Shown in pieces: positions 56,202 to 64,000 of a stretch of 64,000 nucleotides of DNA. Every line of letters starts with the position of its first letter. The first letter of the stretch is position 1. Source of the stretch: Crotalaria pallida (taxonomy: Eukaryota > Streptophyta > Magnoliopsida > Fabales > Fabaceae); NCBI GenBank assembly GCA_037953625.1, contig CM075649.1, positions 62,170,660 to 62,234,659 of the forward strand, given 5' to 3'. The position numbers were made by a program, and so were the translations under genes. The notes beneath the pieces are model-generated. The model worked only from the letters and a program-made list of their open reading frames with translations. It ran no database searches and was not told the DNA's origin.

Positions 56202-56572
56202 CACGTGGTCGTAGCCATGTGTTGAGATGATTTCCATATGGCCGTAGCCATATGTTGAGTGTGAATGATTTGGGATAGGTCGGAGCCTATCCATCGATGT
56301 TTAATGGATATCCCGCATATGGTCGAAGCCGTATGCTGATGGTGATTCTGAGTGGGTCGTAGCCCCTTAGAAGGATGATTAATGTTCCGCATATAGTCGT
56401 GGATATATGTCGAGGTTGATTCTGATCAGGGTTGTAGCCCATCAGACAAGTTGTTGATATCCTGCATACTGGTCGGAGCCGTATGCCAAGAATGATTCAG
56501 GATGGGTAGGAGCCCATCAGAGACAGTGGTCGAGTCCCACAGAAGCATTCCGCATATAGTCGGAGCTGTATG
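56202..56572 (+). other. Hairpin array with TCGKAG loops, X2 copy
   Basis: Same units as in X1. Changes include loop substitutions (TCGAAG, TAGGAG, CCGTAG), one stem change giving a G-T pair (CCCCTTAG), and one that weakens a stem (GGATATATG). Confidence 0.85.
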
Positions 56573-56644
56573 GCGGAGATGACTTAGGATGGGCCGATGT
56601 TAAGACAGAAAAGTATAACCCCACGACTTTGAAACCCTAACCCG

Positions 56645-57050
56645 AAGTAGTGGAGAGGAAGATACACCTGGATTACCCTTGTGGTGTTCAGTCGGATGAT
56701 TAAGATAGGGGACAACAATGACGGTGATTCATCAAGAAGCCTTGAGAAGTCTGTCTAGGTGGGAAAAACCATAGGGGCCCTGGCTGAACCAGTCGGAGCT
56801 GGTCACTCAGTGGTGTGGACGAAGTACCACATGTACACTAGACAGAGGACTGACACCCCCTTGACTAATTCTTGATCAGTGAGAGGGATGCTCGAACACG
56901 GCCGGATGAGGCTATTTTATTTATTTCTCCCGGGCTGTTATTTTATGAATGCATTCACTTTGCCATCCAGTAAAAGCCGGTGTGGTTAGAGATCCTGTAC
57001 TCCTGATTGCTTCCGACTAGGTGGATGGATTCCGAGGAGATGTAGACCTG
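56645..57050 (+). other. LTR conserved block, copy in X2
   Basis: Near-identical to 52470-52870; here the phrase GATCAGTGAGAGGGATGCTC is closer to the C form. Confidence 0.75.
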
Positions 57051-57454
57051 AGACCTAAAACTATAAAGCCTGAATTCCTGATGTTACGGACTCGAGATAT
57101 GTGAACGAGAGGACTTCTTCTAAGCGAGACGAACTAATCAAGAGACTTCGACTTTGCGAGACGAGTGGTTAAAGAGATTCAGCTTTACGAGATAATTGAT
57201 TTAGGGTTTCCCTCAAACGAGAGATAAAAGATTAGACAATGCGACGATTGCACTGCATCCTCATGCATCTTATATAGTTGCCTGCTATATTGTTTGTTGT
57301 ATTGTTTGTTATGTTCTGGTATGCGTCGCTAGTGTAATTCCAATAAGTCGATGGGAGTAATTCTGTAAGATCCTATATTTTAAATATATGAAATAAAAGT
57401 ATTTTATCAATATTAGTATCATTAAAATAGTCAATTTTTTTCATTTTAGCAAAA

Positions 57455-57560
57455 ACACTCGAGTATTTTAGGAAGCACTCGAGTATTTTAAGTAACTGTT
57501 TGGAAATTTGAATTTTTAAATGAAACACTCGAGTATTTTTGAAAACACTCGAGTATTTCG
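57455..57560. repeat. ACTCGAGT cluster, start of Tekay-like LTR
   Basis: Four exact octamers, mostly CACTCGAGTATTTT, in about 105 bp and upstream of the TATA box. Confidence 0.9.
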
Positions 57561-57674
57561 TACAGACCTGAAAGTGTATAAGTCGGTTTTCATTTAATTT
57601 TCGCACCAAAACGCGGTTTCTTGAAATGACAAGCATAGAGCTGGACTTTGCTTCGATCTGAAGTATTCTTAAGC

Positions 57675-57681
57675 TATAAAT
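57675..57681 (+). promoter_or_regulatory. TATA-like box, Tekay-like LTR
   Basis: TATAAAT about 310 bp into the LTR, followed by ATTCAACACCTCTAATCACC, a plausible start region. Confidence 0.5.
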
Positions 57682-58606
57682 TGGTGCTTGGTTGAAGCAT
57701 TCAACACCTCTAATCACCCAAAACCCGAATTTCAGTTTTTGTCTCTCAATTTTTCAGAGCATACTTTGATCTCTGATTTCTCCTTTGTTTCTCAATCAAA
57801 TCATTCGAAACCAAAACACAACTCAAGGTTCTAGTTCCATCTTTGAATTAGAATCAAGAATCACATCAAATAAGCCCCTGTAGTTCGAGTTCTAGCTCAT
57901 CAAAGTTTGAGGTTCAAAGCTGTAAAAACGGAGTAGTTTTCAGCATCAAGTATTCATCTTCATTGAATTCGTTTGGAAATCTCAGGGATCCTTTTTGTGT
58001 CAAACTTGTTTCTAATTGAAGTTAGTATATCCTAGTTTGTTAAACTAACTTGTGTCGTTCTTTTTCATGCCAAATCCGTGGTGAAATCTGTGGCCAAAGT
58101 CAGCCTGTTCAACCCCCTTTTTCACAAGTCCAAAATTTGGATTTTTGATCCAGCCAAGTTTCTCGTTGTTTAATCTGTTGTTTAGCTTCTCTAAGGTAAG
58201 GGAGGAGTTATCTAATTGCTAGAATGAGTAATCTCAAGCTAGAAATGTAGGAACCTCACAAGGTTCATCAAGGGATGAAGTTGGAATTGGGAATATGACA
58301 TGGAGGTCATAAACTCAAGGTTTTCTAAGTCAAACAAGTTTAAATGGACCTAATAATGCTCACTGGATTGATTTTCGAAGTTAAAACCAAGTGGAAATGA
58401 ATTTCATATCTTGAAATGGTTATTTTCCAAAGTTTATGTTGATTCTGTGATTTGATGTTGATTTATGTTGTTATGTACTTGTTTATCTGTTCTAACTTGT
58501 TTCTTATATGTGTTTAGGCCTCTGTTTTGCATAAGAATGGAAAAACAATGAATGGAATTCGAATTGGTGCTTAAAATGCAGAAACTGGTGCTGTTGCAGT
58601 AAAAAC

Positions 58607-58732
58607 ACTCGAGTCTTTTGAGAAATACTCGAGTATTCTGGAAAAAGAAGAACAACTCGAGTCTTTCTTCAAGGACTTCAAGTATTCTGGGAAAAAATGA
58701 AGAACACTCGAGTCTTTTATAAAACACTCGAG
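58607..58732. repeat. Second ACTCGAGT cluster, Tekay-like LTR
   Basis: Five exact octamers alternating ACTCGAGTCTTT and ACTCGAGTATT, plus one decayed copy (ACTTCAAGTATT). Confidence 0.88.
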
Positions 58733-58804
58733 TATTTTGACCAAAACTGAAGAAAATACTTATTTTCTTAAGAATATTAAATACCTAATTCTTATACGTT
58801 TTTC

Positions 58805-59122
58805 CATTGGTCAATTATTATCCTGAAAGAGTCCTACTGGAATTTTATTCAGTGGTTGATATATTCGGACAGGAGTCCCAATGGATAAATGTATAAGTAT
58901 ATTTGATTCCCATTGGTCGATTATTATCCTGAAAGAGTCCTACTGGAATTTTATTCAGTGGTTGATATATTCGGACAGGAGTCCCAATGGATAAATTTAT
59001 AAGTATATTTGATTCCCATTGGTCGATTATTATCCTGGATGAGTCCTACTGGAATTTTATTCAGTGGTTGACATATTCGGACAGGATGTCCCAATGGAAG
59101 TGCGTACACCCATTTGGTTGAT
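58805..59122 (+). repeat. 106-bp tandem repeat, three copies
   Basis: Copies start at 58805, 58911 and 59017 (period 106). Each has two related halves of about 53 bp: CATTGGTCGATTATTATCC... and CAGTGGTTGATATATTCGG..., and is bounded by CCATTGG and CCAATGG. Degenerate half-units continue to about 59190. Confidence 0.92.
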
Positions 59123-59436
59123 TATTTTCCCATGCCCCAGTGGAAGTCTTTATTCACTTGGTTGATATTTTGGGAGTCCTAAATGGGGTCGTTGCAGTAA
59201 TTAATAATAAAATGATTAACTCCTATTGTATAAAACCATCACAAAGTGGCTGGGCCGCTGATGGAATTTTCAGTAAGCACTAGCACCAGTTAATGCTAAA
59301 AGAAAAGATGAAATTGTGATTAAGAAGGATTATGAACTTTGGGTCTCTATATTGGAGACATGATGTTCAAGGATGTGATTTAAAAGAAAGAAAGAAGATG
59401 AAAAGTTTGTGTGGCATTATCATGCCTGGAGAAGAA

Positions 59437-59632
59437 GTTGCTCCGATCTAGATTTGGAACATCGGTGTATGTTAAATCAGAATATCCCTAGCACAAGGAT
59501 GCTAGGAAGACCGATTTCCCAAATCGATCATGGAGTTGCTCCGATCTAGATTCGGAACTTCGGTGTATGTTAAATCAGAATATCCCTAGCACAAGGATGC
59601 TAGGAAGACCGAGTTCCCAATCGATCGTTATG
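59437..59632 (+). repeat. 98-bp tandem repeat with hairpin, two copies plus a degenerate third
   Basis: Copies start at 59437 and 59535. Each contains CCTAGCA/TGCTAGG closing a 6-base loop CAAGGA, following GAATATC. A third, diverged unit at 59645-59715 keeps GAATATC and has a different stem, CCGAG/CTCGG, around CCTGAGATA. Confidence 0.85.
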
Positions 59633-59897
59633 CTTGAATGTGAATCGCTCCGGTTTGATGAACCATAGGATTGAGAATATCCCGAGCCTGAGATACTCGG
59701 ATGCCAAACCGTGTAGTATGAATGAGGAGTAGGCATGCATCATAACACTAATCAAGATATTATGAAAGACAGTTTGAGCATATACATATGCATTTATTAT
59801 TGCTACATGATAACTTGTGTTTGTTATTTCTAGCCACTGTTATACTCATTTGTTATTGCTTTTAGCTATGACTCACTCCCAGTCCCTTGTGTAGGTG

Positions 59898-60014
59898 ATG
59901 GCGAGAAACATGTTCTGCAAGGAGATGAGGCCGCTCCCTAATGGGGAGTGGAATTTTGAGAACCATAGGGCTACATATGAGGAGGGATGTGGAAGTTATC
60001 TTCCGCCATCCTAA
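59898..60014 (+). CDS. Short LTR ORF, 38 aa, possible relative of the C/D LTR ORF
   Basis: Follows the acceptor-like TTGTGTAG and starts MARNMFCKEMRPLPNGEWNF; ends at TAA. It has the spacing NG-x-x-x-(F/Y)-...-AT-(Y/W)-...-GCG seen in the C/D ORF (NGQMEYRMEVATW...GCG), and lies at the equivalent place, about 375 bp before the LTR end. It is much shorter, and after the stop further frame similarity is weak. Could be chance. Confidence 0.3.
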   Translation: MARNMFCKEMRPLPNGEWNFENHRATYEEGCGSYLPPS

Positions 60015-60394
60015 CCCATATTCCCGTATGCGATTTAGATCGAGAATCCCAATGGTTTCTCTTATCTATACTATTTTATATTTTGAGTCATGAACCATAT
60101 GCTCTAGGTTATTATGAATTTTGTTGTAATATATGTAATATAAGGTAATGACCTAGAGTGTTAAATCAAGTAATTATGTATTTTGTTTAAATGAATAACG
60201 TGGTATGTAACCTTTTTAATATGAATGAAATATGATGTTACATCACTTGTCTTCATGACTCGATGTCTGTATAATTCCGCAAGAGTTGATAATGGATGAT
60301 GACTGACTTTTAGTTTCAAAGAGGAAAAAAAATGGTCGTATTTTCTAAATATAAATATTTTACTTTGGAATAAAAGTTGGGTCGTCACATTTAG

Positions 60395-60406
60395 TGGTAT
60401 CAGAGC
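60395..60406 (+). other. Primer-binding site of Tekay-like element
   Basis: TGGTATCAGAGC five bases after the LTR end; initiator-Met type. Confidence 0.95.
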
Positions 60407-60546
60407 AATGGTTTGACTCTCGGCCTTGGAGTGTGGCCTTACACACTAACCATTGCATATCATGACATGATGTTTTGATGTTTGTAGTATAAGACTAGAA
60501 TTCGCAGAATCTAATTAAGTTTCCCCTTTGGATTCTGTAGGACTAG

Positions 60547-62025
60547 ATGGCCGGAAGAAATAATGCTAACATTGCGGAGGCTTTGACCCGGATGGCTGCA
60601 GTTCTGGAGAATATGCAGCACAACCATCCTCCAAGCAATGGAACCCCAGCGGAGTTTCAAGGCTTAGATTCCTTTAGAAAATGCAAACCTCCTAGCTTCT
60701 CGGGTGGTCGTCGTCCCGAGCAAGCTCAGTTCTGGCTTGATGAGATGAATAAAATATTTAGAACGTTGACTCTATCGGAATCGCAAAAGGTCACGTTTGC
60801 GGCCTACGTGCTCACTGGTGAAGCTGCGACCTGGTGGAACCAGACTCGTCAATTCCTGGAGTTTGATCAAGTAGAGTTTACTTGGGGAATCTTCACAGAA
60901 AAGTTTCTCGAGAAGTATTTCCCGGATGACATCAGGCTGCAGAAGGAAATGGAGTTCCTCGATTTAAAGCAAGGAAATCTGTCAGTGGACCAGTATGCTG
61001 AGAAATTTGAAGAACTGATGAAGTACTCGCCGTACTTCCAGTATCACCCCGATGAACATTCCAAGTGCACACGATTCGAGAATGGACTGAGATCCGACAT
61101 CAAATTAGCTGTGAGTGTGCAAAGGATCCGACACTATCCAACGCTGATTAGTACTTGTCGCATTTTCGAAAGGAATAGTGTCAAGAAGGACTTTGGACAA
61201 GGAAGTTTTGGGCCGCATCGCAATCAGCATAGGCATGGCAACAAAAACCGAAGAGGTCCTTATCCACAACAAGGAAAAGGAAATGCATCATCTTCTGGAG
61301 TACCCAGTCTCCCAGCCCCTGGTGCAATGTGTAACAAATGTCAAAGATTTCATCCTGGAAGGGAATACTGGAGAGACAAACCACCAACTTGCTACAACTG
61401 TGGAAAGGCTAGCCACATCGCTCGCCTTTGTCATCAGCCCCAGCGTCAGAACAACCAAGGTTCGGGAAGCAAGCCATGGGTGAACGGTAAAGTTTTTACC
61501 ATGTCCGGATCAGAAGCGGAGCAGGTAGACAATCTCGTGCAAGGTAACCATCTTCTCAATGGCATGCCTTGTCGCTTTTTATTCGATTCTGGTGCTACGC
61601 ATTCTTTCATCTCTGAGGAATGCGTTAAGCATTTGTGTTTACCCATTTCGGAGACACCGTTTAGACTTAAGGTGTGTACTCCTTCGAATGTGCCAGTGAC
61701 TACGTCAAGAGCATGTTTTGGATGTTCCATTAAAATAGGAAGTCTGTCCTCTAGGGTAGATTTAATCTGTCTACCTTTATCCCAACTCGACGTTATTTTG
61801 GGGATGGATTGGTTAGCAACTAACCAAGTGGTGATCGATTGCAAGACTCGAACGATTGTTTTTCCTGGTGAAAAGTCGCCTGAGGTGCAACCTGAAGGGT
61901 ATGTTTGTGTGTTTTCTGCGGTCGTAGCAGAAAAGAAGGATGAACCAAAGTTAGAAGAAATCCCGATTATTCGAGATTTTCCCGAAGTGTTTCCTGATGA
62001 AGTTCCCGGTTTGCCACCGCATTGA
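60547..62025 (+). pseudogene. gag: Tekay/Del-like Gag and protease (492 codons to a premature stop)
   Basis: ATG 60547 starts a Gag with the retrotransposon capsid domain (PPSFSGGRRPEQAQFWLDEM ... EAATWWNQ ... FTEKFLEKYFPDDIRLQKE ... FLDLKQGNLSVDQYAEKFEEL). One zinc knuckle begins at residue 282 (CYNCGKASHIARLC). The aspartic protease follows: LFDSGATHSFIS with Asp at about residue 347, then DVILGMDWL. The frame ends in FPEVFPDEVPGLPPH, then TGA (62023-62025); relatives continue through here into RT in the same frame, and the bases after the stop do so too (EIEFSIDLVPGTGP). A CpG-type change of an Arg codon is a likely cause. Confidence 0.93.
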
Positions 62026-63251
62026 GAAATAGAATTCAGTATCGATCTAGTTCCTGGTACTGGTCCTATTTCTATTGCTCATTATCGTATGGCCCCAACC
62101 GAATTAGTTGAACTGAAAAGGCAAGTGGAAGATTTGTTAGAAAAGCAGTTCATCAGACCAAGCGTGTCGCCTTGGGGAGCGCCAGTTTTGTTCGTAAAGA
62201 AGAAGGATGGAGCCATGAGGATGTGCATTGATTACAGACAACTCAATAAGGTTACAATCAAGAATAAATACCCGTTGCCAAGGATCGACGATCTGATGGA
62301 CCATGTTAGAGGAGCGTCCGTGTTTTCGAAGATTGATTTGAGATCAAGATATCACCAAATCAGAGTAAGAGAGGAAGATATTCCGAAGACTGCTTTTCAG
62401 TCACGATATGGACACTACGAGTATGTGGTGATGCCATTTGGTTTAACCAATGCTCCCGCCATATTCATGGATTACATGAATAGAGTGTTCCGACCTTATT
62501 TGGATTCCTTTGTTGTGGTGTTTATAGATGATATACTCATCTATTCAAAGACTCCAGAAGATCATGCCAATCATTTGAAGATTGTCTTGGAGACTTTGAA
62601 GGAAAAGAGATTATATGCCAAGTTAGCCAAGTGTGAATTTTGGCTTGGAAAAGTCAATTTCTTGGGGCATGTAATTTCGAGAGATGGTGTTGCTGTAGAC
62701 CCAGCTAAAGTAGAAGCGGTGCTGAAATGGGAGAAGCCTAAGTCTGTTACTGAAGTTAGAAGTTTTCTTGGTCTAGCTGGTTACTATCGGAAGTTCATCG
62801 AAGGATTTTCTAAGTTGGATCTTCCTTTAACCCGCCTGACTAGGAAGGAGCAACCTTTTGTTTGGAATGAAAAGTGTGAAGTTAGTTTCCAAACTTTAAA
62901 GGACAAGTTAACATCGTCTCCAGTGTTAACTCTGCCCAATCCCCAGAAAAATTTTGATGTTTACTGTGATGCATCAAAACAGGGTCTAGGTTGTGTTCTG
63001 ATGCAAGAAGGAAGAGTTATTGCTTATGCGTCACGACAGTTGAAGGTGCATGAGGAGAACTATCCTACCCATGATTTGGAATTGGCTGCCATTGTCTTTG
63101 CTTTGAAGATTTGGAGACATTACCTGTATGGTAATACGTTCCAAGTATTTAGCGACCATAAATGTTTGAAGTATCTCTTCGACCAAAAAGAGCTGAATAT
63201 GAGGCAATGTAGGTGGATGGAATTCTTGAAGGATTATGAATTCGAATTGCA
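62026..63251 (+). pseudogene. pol: Tekay/Del-like reverse transcriptase and RNase H
   Basis: Continues the gag frame after the TGA. RT motifs: MRMCIDYRQLNKVTIKNKYP, IDLRSRYHQIRV (Arg where relatives have Gly), YVVMPFGLTNAPAIFMDYMN and catalytic FIDDILIYS. RNase H begins FDVYCDASKQGLGCVLMQ and includes HDLELAAIVFALKIWRHYLY. The frame is lost after 63251: one base is missing in front of the conserved YHPGKANVVADALSR stretch, which reads on in the next frame. The RT catalytic Asp pair is present. Confidence 0.93.
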
Positions 63252-64000
63252 TACCACCCCGGAAAAGCTAATGTTGTAGCCGACGCTCTCAGTAGGAAGA
63301 TGCTGCACGTGAGTACGATGATGGTAAAAGAAGCTCAGCTAATTGAAGAATTCCGCAATTTGAATTTGGCAATTCAGTTCAAGCCGAGTTGCGTCAAATT
63401 AGGAATATTACAAATCACAAATGAGTTTGTGGGTCAAGTCCGAAACCTGCAACAAGTGGATGAAGAGCTCCTAGAGAAGAAAAGACTATGGATAGAAGGA
63501 GTAGAACCAGATTTCCAATTAGGATCGGATGGCATTTTGAGATTTAAGGATCGAATCTGCATTCCGTCAAATCAAGAACTAAGGAGAGATATACTAGAAG
63601 AAGCCCACAAAAGCAAGCTAAGTATGCATCCTGGATCAACCAAGATGTATCAAGACCTAAAGAAGATGTTTTGGTGGTCCGGATTGAAGAAAGACGTTGC
63701 GTCTTATGTTGCGTCTTGCCTTGTTTGCCAAAAGGCGAAGATTGAACATAAGAAGCCCGGAGGAGAATTGCAACCTTTGAGCATACCAGAATGGAAATGG
63801 GATGGAATAGCCATGGATTTTGTAAGTGGTTTTCCGAGAACGAGAGAGGGTTTCGATGCAATTTGGGTAGTAGTTGATCATTTATCAAAGTCAGCTCATT
63901 TCATTCCCATCAGCATGCAATATCTGTTGGAGAAGCTTGCAAGATTATACATCAAGGAGATAGTAATATTGCATGGAATCCCCTCAAGTATCGTATCGGA
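63252..64000 (+). pseudogene. pol: Tekay/Del-like integrase, partial (runs off window)
   Basis: Open to the window edge in the shifted frame. Shows the RNase H end (ADALSRKM), the integrase zinc region (LSMHPGSTKMYQDLKKMFWW ... SCLVCQKAK) and the first catalytic Asp in WDGIAMDFVSGFP, then VVVDHLSKSAHFIPI. The remaining catalytic residues, the expected chromodomain and the 3' LTR lie outside. Confidence 0.92.

Larger units (their letters stand above)
53511..57363 (+). repeat. Second copy of the X block (X2), interrupted at the right
   Basis: Repeats 48145 onward (offset 5366, then 5365) with very few changes: tail of X0, then a new LTR start at 53960, the TAATC cluster, and so on. Relative to X1 about 1.2 kb is deleted at 55600 (matching about 50235-51425). 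It ends at 57363 where the Tekay-like LTR begins. The hairpin array is at 56202-56572 and the conserved block at 56645-57050. Confidence 0.88.
57364..60389 (+). repeat. 5' LTR of Tekay/Del-like gypsy element (3026 bp)
   Basis: Begins TGTAAGATCCTATATT and ends GGGTCGTCACA just before the PBS. Holds two ACTCGAGT clusters (57455-57560, 58607-58732), a TATA box (57675), 106-bp tandem repeats (58805-59122), 98-bp hairpin repeats (59437-59632) and a 38-codon ORF (59898-60014). Left neighbour AATTC (57359-57363) should be a target-site copy: X1 reads GGAGTAATTCCATTCGG uninterrupted at 53165. Confidence 0.92.

Noticed and set aside
58805..59122. Regular 106-bp repeats as a CRISPR-like array
   Set aside because: Repeats are contiguous with no unique spacers, in a plant LTR; an ordinary tandem repeat.

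Overview
This window is plant nuclear DNA made almost entirely of nested LTR retrotransposons. I see no host gene, rRNA, tRNA or CRISPR array. The evidence is Ty1/copia and Ty3/gypsy gag-pol genes of plant lineages, primer-binding sites complementary to initiator-Met tRNA, polypurine tracts beside TG...CA termini, and short target-site duplications (TSDs). The element lineages suggest a flowering plant, probably a eudicot; the species cannot be told.

Layout. (1) 1-4984, minus strand: a Sirevirus-like copia element (partial pol, gag, PBS, 5' LTR) that runs off the left edge. (2) 4985-13290, minus strand: a Tat-lineage gypsy element without a recognisable gag, with a broken pol carrying two RNase H domains, a decayed antisense spliced gene, a PBS and a 5' LTR. 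(3) 13291-16805 plus 26219-26669: one long LTR ('Z') split by (4) 16806-26218, a complete 9.4-kb non-autonomous element ('G') with two 3.4-kb LTRs and a non-coding interior. (5) 26670-27828: the 3' part of an LTR of family 'X'. (6) 27829-30401 and 37980-38104: the two ends of an LTR of family 'F'. (7) 30402-37979, minus strand: element 'D', and (8) 38105-47013, plus strand: element 'C'. D and C belong to one family with giant LTRs (about 6 kb) around a 1.3-kb non-coding interior. (9) 47014-57363: family X LTR material containing a 5.4-kb tandem duplication. (10) 57364-64000, plus strand: a Tekay/Del-like gypsy element with a 3.0-kb LTR and a gag-pol with two breaks, running off the right edge.

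The left half reads as a Russian doll: copia in Tat, Tat and G in Z, Z in X (TSD GAGCT), X in F (possible TSD CAAAC), F in D (TTGAA). On the right, C sits in X material (possible TSD TGCAT) and the Tekay-like element interrupts a second X copy.

The most interesting signals are in the LTRs. C/D LTRs carry a 118-121 codon ORF just before the LTR end; three copies stay open and their differences are mostly synonymous, so it may be an undescribed LTR-encoded protein. Family X LTRs carry about eleven small hairpins with a nearly constant TCGKAG loop and stems that change sequence yet stay complementary. ACTCGAGT palindromes are clustered in LTRs of both superfamilies (copia, G, Tekay-like). A block of about 400 bp is conserved among otherwise diverged LTR families Z, C/D and X. 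All functional readings are inference from one window; coordinates of boundaries and motif counts were made by eye.
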